DNA from: Nitrososphaerota archaeon
Lineage (GTDB): Archaea; Thermoproteota; Nitrososphaeria; Nitrososphaerales; Nitrosopumilaceae
Length of the DNA: 64,000 nt
Assembly: GCA_028866895.1 (NCBI GenBank)
Contig: JAGWHF010000001.1
Coordinates: 1 to 64,000, forward strand
Direction of reading: 5' to 3'
The notes under the pieces are model-generated. The model saw nothing but the letters and a program-made list of their open reading frames with translations, was not told where the DNA came from and did no database searches. Position 1 is the stretch's first letter. The number at the start of each line of letters is the position of its first letter. Of this stretch, positions 7,468 to 15,671 are shown piece by piece. The position numbers and the translations under genes are program-made.

Positions 7468-9153
7468 ATGTTGACAGTTATACCGATGGATAAATTTACA
7501 GTAGATCGGAATTCTAAGGAGTGGATTCCGTCTGGCACGGAACTCGACGATCTGTTAAAACCGCTTAAAGTAATAAGAGATCCAATACATGGAGATATCA
7601 GACTTACAGAGTTAGAGTCAGCCGTAATTGATACAAGAGAATTTCAAAGATTACGAACTATTCAACAGCTTGGACCTTCATCTCTGGTATATAATGGAGC
7701 TACTCATACAAGATTTGATCATTCTATTGGAGCAGTTGACGTAACTCAATACATGATAAATAAAATTAACATTAACTCAAAACAATACCCTGACCATTTT
7801 CTTCCAGTAGATAACTATATCGTTCTTCTAGCCAGGCTTTATGCTCTTATTCATGATGTTGCTCATATTGCCTTTGGTCATACTCTGGAAGATGAAGGTA
7901 AATTATTCGATTCCCAATGGGATGATAATAAAAGGATAGATGTTTTTCTTGGGGAAAACTCCGAGATCGGAAAAAGAATAATTCAGTATGCAGGCTATAA
8001 GACATTACAGCATTTAAAGGAAATTCTTCTGGCCCATTCTGATGATGAGATACAGCGATTGGAATATCCTATTGTATGTGATATAGTGGGCAATACTATT
8101 TGTGCAGATTTGCTAGACTATTTGACTCGTGATATGTATTACTCTGGGCTTAAGGGTACATATGATAAAAGATTTCTGGATTACCTTACTGGACAAAAAT
8201 ACAATAACAAGTTAAGGCTGGTTATATCTTTGTTCAAACCCATGAAGGATGAATACAGGAGAGATGTTGTATCGGAAATAATGCATCTTTTAAGACTGAG
8301 GTATTCTTTGGCAGAAAGAATCTATTATCATCACACAAAGATTGCCGCATCAGCAATGCTGATTTCTGCGGTAAATATTGCTAAAATAAAAAATGAACAA
8401 TGGTTGATGGATGATCTATTCAATTTTGGAGATCAGGAACTACTTCATAAATTAGAAACCGATCAATCCTCTCCAGATGAGGTCAAGTTCATAATAAAAC
8501 AGTACCGTCGACGTAGTCTCTATAAGCCAATTTTTATCGCTTCCTATGGACAGGTAAAAGAAGGAGATTCATTCTCTTTGAAGAAAAAGGAAATTACTGA
8601 TGAGCTAGCAAAAGATCCCAAAAAGAGATATGATCTGGAGAGAAAATTAGAAAATGGGATTCTTCCACCTGGAAGTGTATTAATTTATTGTCCACCAAAA
8701 GGAATGGGTAGAAAAATAGCGGAGGCAAAAGTACAATGGAGAGGAAATATTATTCCACTCAAAGATGTAGACCATTATGGTATCGGTGAGGAAACTAGAA
8801 AAATAATGAAACAACATGAAGAGTTATGGAGATTGTATGTGTTTGTAACATCTGATTGTTATAATTGGCCTCAAATAACAAAGGTTGTTATGGATTTTAA
8901 TAAAGCAACAGGATTAAATCAAGAACTAGCTAGATTTGATATAGCCAAAAACGCTTCGCCACCTGCTCATGAAGAAGTTATCTATAGGCATATACTAGAA
9001 TACAAGAAAAAAAATAAACAAGATGTACCACCTGAAATAATACAATCAGTATTGGCTAGTGCAAATGCCCCTGTCCCAGGCCAAGAAATGCCAAAAATAT
9101 TAAATTATAATGAATTCGAAGAAATCGTCAAAGACCTAATCAAAAAGAAATGA
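7468..9153 (+). CDS. HD-domain phosphohydrolase (SAMHD1/dGTPase-like), island copy
   Basis: The 561-residue protein has the HD-hydrolase layout: VIRDPIHGDIRL, REFQRLRTIQQLG, then H85 in TRFDHSIG, the doublet H129-D130 in LIHDVAHIAFGH, and a distal aspartate in ADLLDYLTRD (about 214-222). Relatives such as SAMHD1 and dGTPases hydrolyse dNTPs, and several act against viruses by nucleotide depletion. The C-terminal 300 residues have no match I can name. The core paralogue at 44173-45420 shares the same motif order but is 146 residues shorter and GC-rich. An ATG at 7486 is an alternative start. The stop overlaps the next start (ATGA at 9150), so it is translationally coupled to the ImmA-like peptidase. 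Confidence 0.8.
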   Translation: MLTVIPMDKFTVDRNSKEWIPSGTELDDLLKPLKVIRDPIHGDIRLTELESAVIDTREFQRLRTIQQLGPSSLVYNGATHTRFDHSIGAVDVTQYMINKININSKQYPDHFLPVDNYIVLLARLYALIHDVAHIAFGHTLEDEGKLFDSQWDDNKRIDVFLGENSEIGKRIIQYAGYKTLQHLKEILLAHSDDEIQRLEYPIVCDIVGNTICADLLDYLTRDMYYSGLKGTYDKRFLDYLTGQKYNNKLRLVISLFKPMKDEYRRDVVSEIMHLLRLRYSLAERIYYHHTKIAASAMLISAVNIAKIKNEQWLMDDLFNFGDQELLHKLETDQSSPDEVKFIIKQYRRRSLYKPIFIASYGQVKEGDSFSLKKKEITDELAKDPKKRYDLERKLENGILPPGSVLIYCPPKGMGRKIAEAKVQWRGNIIPLKDVDHYGIGEETRKIMKQHEELWRLYVFVTSDCYNWPQITKVVMDFNKATGLNQELARFDIAKNASPPAHEEVIYRHILEYKKKNKQDVPPEIIQSVLASANAPVPGQEMPKILNYNEFEEIVKDLIKKK

Positions 9154-10073
9154 GTAATCAAAAATTAGGATTAGCCTTTGAAAGTCTTGCACAGAAGCTA
9201 GGATACAAATCTGAAAAACTCGGTAATATTGACGAACAAAGAAATCAAATACGAAGATTACTAGACTCGTATATTAATAATCTTCTTTGGAAAGCAAAAG
9301 AACTAACACCACCTATCAATCCAGAAAATATAGCACCGTTAGTAGGAGTGAGAGAAATAAGAAAAACCTTATGGCATTCAGATGGTTCTCTTATTCCTAG
9401 AAAAGATGGATTTGAAATCATAATAAATTCTCAAACAAAAAATGTGCGGCAACGTTCTGTATGTGCACACGAAATAGGACACACTTTTTTTTATAATTGG
9501 AATGATGGAACACCAACAAAAATTTTCTATGACATACCTTACTGGGAGGAAGAAGGCATGGTATATGAAATTGCTAGAAAAATATTGATACCAACTAATC
9601 TAATTACTAAAATGGTAAAATCTAGACACATTACTTTTCAAAATCTACAAGAAATGGCTCAGACTTTTGGAGTCTCTTATGAGTTCATTATTAGGCGATT
9701 GGGCGATCTGGATCTTCTGGACTCTGTTATTTTACTGATAGAAATTATTAATGAGAGCAAAACCGATTACAAATACAAAGTTAAAATCAAGAACAAACCA
9801 ACTTGGGATAAAAATAAATTAATTATTAATGGAGGTAAATTCATAGCTAAAAATGACAAACTTCATGATCTCCTCGATACAGTCTCTAAACAATCTAATC
9901 CAGAAATAATTCATAAAAAAATGGAGCTATCTAATTCTTCAAGTGATAAATTTCAAATAAGTATAGCCAAAATGGGAGGTACTAAACCTTACATTGTTGT
10001 ATTAATATCACCTGAACCAAAAGAAAACAAGCAGCTCAAACTGGATGATATGGCCTTAATCTCATCGAGTTAG
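9150..10073 (+). CDS. ImmA/IrrE-family metallopeptidase
   Basis: The 307-residue protein carries HEIGH at 107-111 after RSVCA, the zinc site of ImmA/IrrE peptidases, with a downstream glutamate in YEIARKILIPTNLI (about 139-152), the usual third-ligand helix. FQNLQEMAQTFGVSYEFIIRRL (about 165-187) matches the family's helix-turn-helix-like tail (LA..F.VS...A..RL). The last 110 residues are unassigned. Family members cleave repressors or regulators on DNA damage or signal input, as ImmA does for ImmR in ICEBs1. No Xre-type partner lies next to it; the coupled neighbour is the HD hydrolase, which it may regulate. The island ends just downstream, with repeat copy 2 at 10118. Confidence 0.8.
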   Translation: MSNQKLGLAFESLAQKLGYKSEKLGNIDEQRNQIRRLLDSYINNLLWKAKELTPPINPENIAPLVGVREIRKTLWHSDGSLIPRKDGFEIIINSQTKNVRQRSVCAHEIGHTFFYNWNDGTPTKIFYDIPYWEEEGMVYEIARKILIPTNLITKMVKSRHITFQNLQEMAQTFGVSYEFIIRRLGDLDLLDSVILLIEIINESKTDYKYKVKIKNKPTWDKNKLIINGGKFIAKNDKLHDLLDTVSKQSNPEIIHKKMELSNSSSDKFQISIAKMGGTKPYIVVLISPEPKENKQLKLDDMALISSS

Positions 10074-10117
10074 AACGGAATTTTTATAGCTTATAATTAC
10101 CCTAAAAAAGGCCTTAA

Positions 10118-10148
10118 ATTCTCGCCGCACAATATTTTAACGGGGCTA
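10118..10148. repeat. Direct repeat copy 2 (candidate attachment site)
   Basis: This is the partner of 6882-6912 (28 of 31 identical, same orientation), 45 nt after the ImmA-like stop. Together the copies bracket a 3.2-kb segment holding the integrase fragment, HD hydrolase and peptidase. The differences fall at the tenth position and in the GGAGG/CGGGG end. Confidence 0.65.
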
Positions 10149-10232
10149 AAAATCTACTCAAAATCAAATTATTGAGGTAGATTTAGAATCTAGGGAAGCA
10201 ATCGACTACCACATGTTACTTTGAATTCAAAA

Positions 10233-10403
10233 TCACCTCATAATTGTAGCTGGATTATTTGTACCCTGAACATTTGGCCATCTTTGTTTGTTGTATGTTG
10301 CACACTGTTTGATGATTTCAACGTACTCTTCCTTGATTAAATCGACCACATTCACACCACCTACAAGAATACCATAGCCAATTATAATCCTATTTGCTAT
10401 CAT
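10233..10403 (-). CDS. Possible 56-residue small ORF at the island edge
   Basis: An ATG on the minus strand at 10403 opens a 57-codon frame ending in TGA at 10233. The product begins MIANRIIIGYGILVGGVNVV and continues with a charged helix (DLIKEEYVEIIKQ) and a polar tail. No family is recognised. It has no clear TATA element at the right distance and could be a degraded remnant. The rest of 10074-10718 contains repeat copy 2, the composition switch from AT-rich to GC-rich near 10450-10500, and the promoter of the next gene, but no other gene I can support. Confidence 0.3.
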   Translation of the reverse strand: MIANRIIIGYGILVGGVNVVDLIKEEYVEIIKQCATYNKQRWPNVQGTNNPATIMR

Positions 10404-10718
10404 AGTATTTTATCGCTGAAAGATTAAGATTTGGAGTCTCAAAAAGGATAAAACCAAATTTTATAAACAAAAATTGGGAATGGGGTTTTTGCAGCCACCC
10501 ACAATGGCTTACTACATTACATTCCGTTCTCTCTGTCTCGGTCAACCTCTCTCGGCCCATTTTCTCTGTCTTTCCGGGCATCGTTGAGGTTAGAACAGCC
10601 TGTGTCCTTCCGGGCCGCTTTCTTCCACGACCATGAATGGAGGCGGTCTTCTTACCTTCCTTTTTTGCAATCTCGGGCAAGGGATCTCCTTTTATTATTT
10701 GGACCAATTACCAGAAGC

Positions 10719-12050
10719 GTGGAATCCTGCACCAGGTGCGGCGGCGATCTGAAACAAGGCACAAAAACCTGCACAAGATGCGGTGCCAACCCGGAGGCCC
10801 CGGCAAATCATCCGGATCAAAAAACGCCGGGTATCCCGGAAACCAGCCTGGAAGAATCCGTCGAGAGAATCTTCAGGGACAGGGGTTATGAGACTGCACT
10901 GCACCAGAAAATCAAGGGGCGGTCGGGCAGGGAGGAGGATCTTGATGTTGTTGCAAGGCGCGGGGGCGCATTGCTTGCAATTGATTGTAAAAATTATCCC
11001 CATGACAGGAAGGTCGGGCCCAAGGAGGTCGGGGATTTTATCTCAAAATTGGACGAACTTGGCATCAGCAGGGGGCTGCTTGTAACGTCGTCTGATTTTT
11101 CGCCAGACGCCGCCAGGCTTGCCAACAATAATCCCGGCCCAAGACAGCTAGACCTGTGGAACGGGGCCGAATTTCTCGAACAGTATCAAAGGGTAACCCA
11201 AGGCCGTGCGGACGCAAGTCTGCCGGTAATCGAGGGCAGCCTGCAGCCTGCGGGAACCTATGACGACTATGCCGCCCTGAAACTGAGGAACAGGGAAAGG
11301 GTGGTAACCAGAAGGCAGGACCTTGTCTTCCACCCCTATTTCATAGTGGAATTCGACCTGCACGAGCAGCTTTTCACCACAGGCAAGAAGCACGTCATCA
11401 AGAACTCGGGCAGGTATTTTATCGACGGGGTGTCAGAGGAGATACTCTTCCGCCAATCGGAAAACGGCAACGCAACCTACGATATCGACCCTGCGGAAAA
11501 GCAGATTGTAAGGGACTTGATGGGGCTGCAGCCGGCTACTGTAAAACTTCCCGCCGTGCCAGGCATCACAGTCTCCAAACTGGAGCCTGCCATGAGCAAC
11601 AGGGACGTCGAGTTTAGGATAAAGACCCTCATCGTCAGCGAAAATAAGACAGCCCCAAGGCACGGCCAGGACGGCTCCAATCGGGCCGGTGCTGAAAAGG
11701 ACACTCATTGCCCCCACATCAACTCCGTGGACGCCAGGTCGCACATGGTGTACGTCCCGATAATGAAAATCGAGTTTGAATCCAAGGGCCGCATCTATTC
11801 CAGAACCGTACTTCCCGCCTCTGGCGTGGTAACAAGGGACGAGATCGCCTTCTGCCCCAAGCCGGACCATAAAAAAAGCCAGACCGTCGCAGTCTGCGAC
11901 GCATGCGGGATTGCAGAATGCGAAAATGACATACTTTCAGATGGCAGGGGCGCCTACTACTGCAGGGACCATTTTCCGGCCGGGCAGGCCAAGGCTGACA
12001 AGGGCAAGTCCCTTGCAGGCAAGTTCAAGAACCTGCGGTTTGGAAAATAA
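10719..12050 (+). CDS. Zinc-ribbon Mrr-like restriction endonuclease-fold protein
   Basis: A zinc ribbon opens the protein (CTRCGGDLKQGTKTCTRCG, two CxxC pairs). Then comes a PD-(D/E)XK domain: EESVERIFRDRGYE, DLDVVARRGGALLAIDCKNY with D...D-x-K, and a helix KEVGDFISKLDELG, typical of Mrr-like and archaeal Holliday-junction-like nucleases. A third segment near the C-terminus has CDACGIAECEND and YYCRDHF, a second probable zinc site. I place the start at the GTG at 10719, giving 443 residues, because it lies directly before the ribbon and a TTTATTAT element lies about 25 nt upstream; the frame stays open upstream to 10584. It is the first GC-rich gene after the island. It may be DNA repair or a solitary restriction-type enzyme. 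Confidence 0.7.
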   Translation: MESCTRCGGDLKQGTKTCTRCGANPEAPANHPDQKTPGIPETSLEESVERIFRDRGYETALHQKIKGRSGREEDLDVVARRGGALLAIDCKNYPHDRKVGPKEVGDFISKLDELGISRGLLVTSSDFSPDAARLANNNPGPRQLDLWNGAEFLEQYQRVTQGRADASLPVIEGSLQPAGTYDDYAALKLRNRERVVTRRQDLVFHPYFIVEFDLHEQLFTTGKKHVIKNSGRYFIDGVSEEILFRQSENGNATYDIDPAEKQIVRDLMGLQPATVKLPAVPGITVSKLEPAMSNRDVEFRIKTLIVSENKTAPRHGQDGSNRAGAEKDTHCPHINSVDARSHMVYVPIMKIEFESKGRIYSRTVLPASGVVTRDEIAFCPKPDHKKSQTVAVCDACGIAECENDILSDGRGAYYCRDHFPAGQAKADKGKSLAGKFKNLRFGK

Positions 12051-12213
12051 ACAAAATTAATTTCGAGTCACCCCAGAAGGCTTTGCCCTACCCTGTCATA
12101 ATAGCGGCCAAATCGAGCCCTTGGTACGCCAAAACTGCGACAATAACACAGAACCGCAATGCATCGAGAACCTGCCGGTTCTTAACATCAGTCACAGACC
12201 AAAGGCCGTCAAC

Positions 12214-12807
12214 TCAGATCCAGAGGCCGCCAAGGCCGCCGTACCCCATGCCCCCGTAGCCCATACCCATCCCGTACATTCCCATGCCACCACCACCCAG
12301 CATGCCCATCATCAGCATCGAATCCATCATGGACCCCTGCGACTGCTGCTGGTGAAGCTGCCTGTGCTGCGCAAACTCGTCATCCGTGTTGAAGAGCATC
12401 CCGTCAAGGCTGCATATCTTCAGCGAGGGGTCTATCTTGTTGACTATTTGCTCCCAGAGCTTCTCCTCAAACTTGTGGGCCGAGTGGAGTTCCGCCGCCG
12501 TCGCAATCCCGATGGTTGCAAGCCCCTCCAGCGCGGGAATTGCCATGTCCCTTCCCCAGATTCCCGCATGCAGCTGGACCTCGAACTTTCCCTTGGTGCC
12601 TGATATTATAATGTCCACATCGCGTATCTTGCCCGTGATTATCCGCCCAACGCTTGACTTTTTGGCGTGAATGTCCCATAACCCCTCCCTGTTCTCGTCC
12701 GATGTAATCTTAAACTCCTGTGCCTGCAGCAATTCCTTGATATGCGAATAAACGTCGGCAGGATCAACGTCCCTCTCAACAAAACCGTGTTTCTTCAAAC
12801 TGTTCAA
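12214..12807 (-). CDS. Hypothetical protein with Gly/Met/Tyr-rich C-terminal tail
   Basis: The family is unknown. The folded part (about 150 residues) alternates strands and helices (GLWDIHAKKS, DVDIIISGTKGKFEVQLHAG, LATIGIATAAELHSAHKFEEKLWEQI), with a short amphipathic helix before the tail. Residues after QHRQLHQQQ are rich in Q, M, G and Y (MGMLGGGGMGMYGMGMG), a low-complexity tail of about 45 residues. An ATG at 12873 would extend the N-terminus by 22 basic residues. I prefer the TTG at 12807, since a CTTATTA element lies about 21-27 nt upstream on that strand. It is divergent from the flavin-binding protein at 12944. Confidence 0.65.
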   Translation of the reverse strand: MNSLKKHGFVERDVDPADVYSHIKELLQAQEFKITSDENREGLWDIHAKKSSVGRIITGKIRDVDIIISGTKGKFEVQLHAGIWGRDMAIPALEGLATIGIATAAELHSAHKFEEKLWEQIVNKIDPSLKICSLDGMLFNTDDEFAQHRQLHQQQSQGSMMDSMLMMGMLGGGGMGMYGMGMGYGGMGYGGLGGLWI

Positions 12808-12943
12808 TTCAGGGATATTTTGCAGCCTAATAAGTCTAGTTCTAATTCTCAGCGTGACCGGAGGATAGCTCAAGAGATCGACAGCCCCTCCGGGCTGCCA
12901 CCTCCGCCCATCCCCTTTTATCCCGACGCAGCCAACCTAACCC

Positions 12944-13342
12944 ATGGTAAAATTCACGCCAAAGGAGATCAAGTTCCTCAAGAAAAACGAGGGGTGCCGC
13001 GTCGCCACAAGCTCGGGCCGCATGCCCCACATAGCTCCCGTGACATACTACTTTGAGGACGGGTCCTTTTATTTTGCGACCGACTATGACACCAAAAAGT
13101 ACTCCAACCTCAAGAAGAACAGGAACATCGCCATCTCAGTCGACATTTACAGCCCCGGAAAGCACAAGGCAGTGGTGGTGCAGGGCACGGCCTCCTTCAT
13201 AGAGAAGGGCAGCGAGTTTGAGAGGCTGTACCGCATCTTCTACAAGAACTATGCCTGGGTGAGGGCCATGCCCTGGAAGGAGGGCGAGGCGCCGTTTGTA
13301 AGGGTAGTCCCGCAAAAGAAGGCAAGCTGGGGTATAGGCTAG
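12944..13342 (+). CDS. Pyridoxamine 5'-phosphate oxidase-like FMN/F420-binding protein
   Basis: The 132-residue protein has the split-barrel pattern of the PPOX superfamily: an N-terminal helix, then CRVATSSGRMPHIAPVTYYFEDGSFYFATD, then KYSNLKKNRNIAISVD, then AVVVQGTASFIEKGSEF. Length matches single-domain members. Such proteins bind FMN or F420 and act in small redox reactions; substrate cannot be told from sequence. The start ATG at 12944 is the only one before the barrel. Its stop overlaps by 4 nt the convergent LEA-like gene, a sign of a compact core region. Confidence 0.8.
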   Translation: MVKFTPKEIKFLKKNEGCRVATSSGRMPHIAPVTYYFEDGSFYFATDYDTKKYSNLKKNRNIAISVDIYSPGKHKAVVVQGTASFIEKGSEFERLYRIFYKNYAWVRAMPWKEGEAPFVRVVPQKKASWGIG

Positions 13343-13848
13343 CCCAAAAACGTGTCAAAATCCTTTGTGACAAGCGTGAGCGTGGACTCTACCGTCATGT
13401 CGCCCTTTGCCTCATACTTTACCGGCTCCCCCTTGAGTATGGAATCATAAACTGCCGAGATGGAGGGCGAGTCAATCATGTTGAAATCGTGGGTTATCGT
13501 CGTGTTGCCGCCTGGGAAGAGTGCTGGCCTTCCCGTCATGGGCACGTCCTCCACGCTGTAGTGGCCGCCGCCCAGGTCCTGGCCGTTTGCATACAGCTCG
13601 TAATTGATGGTCGAGATGGTGGATGTGACCGAGGTGGGGTTTGTAAGCATAAAGTCGACCTCCAGCTCCGCGCGGTTTTCTATCTTGTTGACGCTGAGTA
13701 CCTTCACGTTCTGCAGGTTGATGTCAACCTCCTGGAGCTGCGGCTGGAAAGAGTTTGCGTACATGATGATCCCAAGCATCATTCCCCCAAGTCCAATGAA
13801 TGCGGCAATAATCACGATCTTTCCTTTGCTGACCAACCCACAGCTCAA
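13339..13848 (-). CDS. LEA type 2-like membrane-anchored protein
   Basis: The 169-residue protein has an N-terminal hydrophobic helix (VIIAAFIGLGGMMLGIIMYA) and then a beta-sandwich of the LEA14/WHy type: VKVLSVNKIENRAELEVDFMLTNP is the characteristic strand pair, followed by STISTINYELYANGQDLG and NTTITHDFNM. These domains in archaea are thought to be extracytoplasmic and linked to stress, but the function is not established. A related protein of the same layout is at 46476-47036. Start is the ATG at 13848. Confidence 0.7.
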   Translation of the reverse strand: MSCGLVSKGKIVIIAAFIGLGGMMLGIIMYANSFQPQLQEVDINLQNVKVLSVNKIENRAELEVDFMLTNPTSVTSTISTINYELYANGQDLGGGHYSVEDVPMTGRPALFPGGNTTITHDFNMIDSPSISAVYDSILKGEPVKYEAKGDMTVESTLTLVTKDFDTFLG

Positions 13849-13933
13849 CTGTCCTGTTGATTTAAAAAACCTTTAGGCAGGCTGCAGCGAAATCATGACA
13901 ATAGATATTACAAGTTGACTTGGGTATAGACTC

Positions 13934-14428
13934 ATGCCGCTTTTTGACGCGCTGATGATGTGGGTCCATCTTGTAGCCGCCTCGATCTGGGTCGGCGGTT
14001 CCATCTTCATAGGGATTGTCTTTGCGCCGCTGCTCAAGACAATGTCCGATTCTGTCGCAGGCAGGCTGTCAATCATGATCCGCGTCGGCCGCAAGTTCAA
14101 CAAGATTGCAGTGCCGTCCCTGGTTGCCCTCATGGCAACCGGGATTTACAATTCAAGCAACCTGCTCCGCCACCCGAACCTCATACTTTCCACAACCTAC
14201 GGCCAGATACTTGTGGTAAAGGTCGCACTTGTCATCATCCTGCTCATTACGTTTGCAATACACGTGAGGCTCATTAGGACCGAGATAGAAAGCAGGATAG
14301 ATTCAGGCCAGGTCTCCGACCAGCTCCTGCAGAAGATCCGCTCAAGGATAATAACACTCGGAAGGATCACCGTCATAGTCTCTGTGGCCATACTGCTCAT
14401 GGCGGCCCTGCTACATTCCGGCATCTGA
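13934..14428 (+). CDS. CopD-family membrane protein
   Basis: The 164-residue protein has four hydrophobic segments. The first (MMWVHLVAASIWVGGSIF) carries the conserved H-x(6)-W-x-G pattern of the CopD/YcnJ copper-resistance domain; later ones are IAVPSLVALMATGIYN, ILVVKVALVIILLITFAIHVRL and VIVSVAILLMAALLH. Members are implicated in copper import, and copper is central to ammonia oxidation in this phylum, so a role in copper handling is plausible but inferred. Its last 18 nt overlap convergent rtcA. Confidence 0.7.
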   Translation: MPLFDALMMWVHLVAASIWVGGSIFIGIVFAPLLKTMSDSVAGRLSIMIRVGRKFNKIAVPSLVALMATGIYNSSNLLRHPNLILSTTYGQILVVKVALVIILLITFAIHVRLIRTEIESRIDSGQVSDQLLQKIRSRIITLGRITVIVSVAILLMAALLHSGI

Positions 14429-15439
14429 CATCCCGGCAATCCTGACCTCGTACCCCCCGTCAATCTTTCCAATCCCGTACCTGCAGCCGGTAATCTTTGA
14501 CGCCACAAAGAGGTTGGTCTCAAGGTGCTTGGTAATCCGGTCCACCCTGAAGACTGACGTCCCGCCTACAAGCGAGAGCGGGCAGACAAGCATGTCCGAG
14601 AGCGACGCGTCCACCCCGGGGCCCGATTGGAGAAACCTGCCTGCCACATCCCTCCCCATTCCCTCCATGCCTTTCTGGAATATGATGTCAGAACCTATGA
14701 CTGACGACTCGTCCTGGGAGAAAATCAGGATTGAGCACCCGCTGTCCGTTGCATCCTGGCTCCTTACGGCCTCTTCCATCCTGAAGCCGCCAGCCTCAAG
14801 TGCGGCCCTTGCATCTCCCGCCTCCGCCCCTACCTTCGCGCTTGGAATCCCGTGGTACGAGCAGAACATCCTTGCAGCCCGGGTTTCCCTCTTGACAAAT
14901 GATACCGGCCTTGCCTCCCTGCACGGAAGTATCTCAGCCTCCACCACCCCGCCCCCGCGGGGATAGTACCCCCTCCTCCTTACCTCCAGGCTGTATTCAA
15001 TCCCGATCCTTGCGAATGCCTCCCCCAGCACGAACTTTGTATAATCGGCAGTAGGGCTCCACGGAACATCAGTCCCGCCCCTGATCGAGATCTTCAGGCG
15101 CCTGCCTGAAAGCGATACTGCCGGTATCAGCACCTGGAGGATAAGCGGGATGCTCCCTGCAGTCCCCACGTCCTCCTCAAGTTCCATGTCCGCCCCTTCA
15201 GACGGTTCAAAGCGCAGGCTTGTGGAGTTTACATGCAGCCCCTCCACCCTTGCGTTGAATACCTTTGAGAGAATCTTTACCCCCAGCATGTGCTGCGGCC
15301 TCAGTCCCGGCACCTTCCTGTTCTTGCGTATGTTCTCAATCTCGACCGGCCTGCCCGTGATGGCAGACAGTGTTACCGCGCTGCGAATAATCTGGCCCCC
15401 GCCCTCCCCGAAGGAGCCGTCTATCCTAATTGGTTCCAT
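14411..15439 (-). CDS. rtcA: RNA 3'-terminal phosphate cyclase
   Basis: RtcA converts RNA 3'-phosphate ends to 2',3'-cyclic phosphates via adenylation. The 342-residue length is standard. It begins MEPIRIDGSFGEGGGQIIRS, the family's N-terminal signature, and carries RRGYYPRGGGVVEAEI (around 160-175), matching the RTC signature. The active-site histidine is expected in ITKHLETNLF, near the C-terminus. The ATG at 15439 gives the full N-terminus. No rtcB is adjacent. It stands alone on the minus strand, overlapping the convergent CopD gene. Confidence 0.93.
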   Translation of the reverse strand: MEPIRIDGSFGEGGGQIIRSAVTLSAITGRPVEIENIRKNRKVPGLRPQHMLGVKILSKVFNARVEGLHVNSTSLRFEPSEGADMELEEDVGTAGSIPLILQVLIPAVSLSGRRLKISIRGGTDVPWSPTADYTKFVLGEAFARIGIEYSLEVRRRGYYPRGGGVVEAEILPCREARPVSFVKRETRAARMFCSYHGIPSAKVGAEAGDARAALEAGGFRMEEAVRSQDATDSGCSILIFSQDESSVIGSDIIFQKGMEGMGRDVAGRFLQSGPGVDASLSDMLVCPLSLVGGTSVFRVDRITKHLETNLFVASKITGCRYGIGKIDGGYEVRIAGMSDAGM

Positions 15440-15536
15440 GCATTTTTGGGGATGCCCGATTCTAATTAACGGTATCCTGGGACCAATCCCGGTGACTGCC
15501 GGTGCCCATCATGAAAATTTGTCTGTACTTGGGGAG

Positions 15537-15620
15537 TAAGTCTACCGCTTCCGCCTTGGGCTGCAGCAGTAGACTGAAATGAGTTGATGCCAAAGTTATC
15601 TAAGCCTGTCCTATGGTTTT
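15537..15620. other. Intergenic hairpin and T-run; possible small RNA
   Basis: AGTCTAC at 15539-15545 can pair with GTAGACT at 15569-15575 around a 23-nt loop, and a T6 run follows at about 15613. Between them lies GAAATGAGTTGATGC, which recurs at about 49586-49600, also intergenic. No tRNA fold fits. It may be a small RNA or simply untranslated sequence between divergent rtcA and the next gene. Confidence 0.25.
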
Positions 15621-15671
15621 TTGGAACCTTCATAGCTTCCCGTACCAGTTATGTGCTAGACGAATTCTATA

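Noticed and set aside
10390-10707. Minus-strand frame of about 105 codons before the zinc-ribbon nuclease
   Set aside because: It has no family pattern, spans the compositional junction and covers the promoter of the plus-strand gene.
12121-12603. Plus-strand frame rich in His and Pro opposite the Gly/Met-rich gene
   Set aside because: Antisense of a repetitive coding tail gives such a frame; no promoter or motif.
15537-15620. Possible tRNA or C/D-box RNA in the gap after rtcA
   Set aside because: The 7-bp stem exists but no cloverleaf fits and no complete C box (RUGAUGA) is present.
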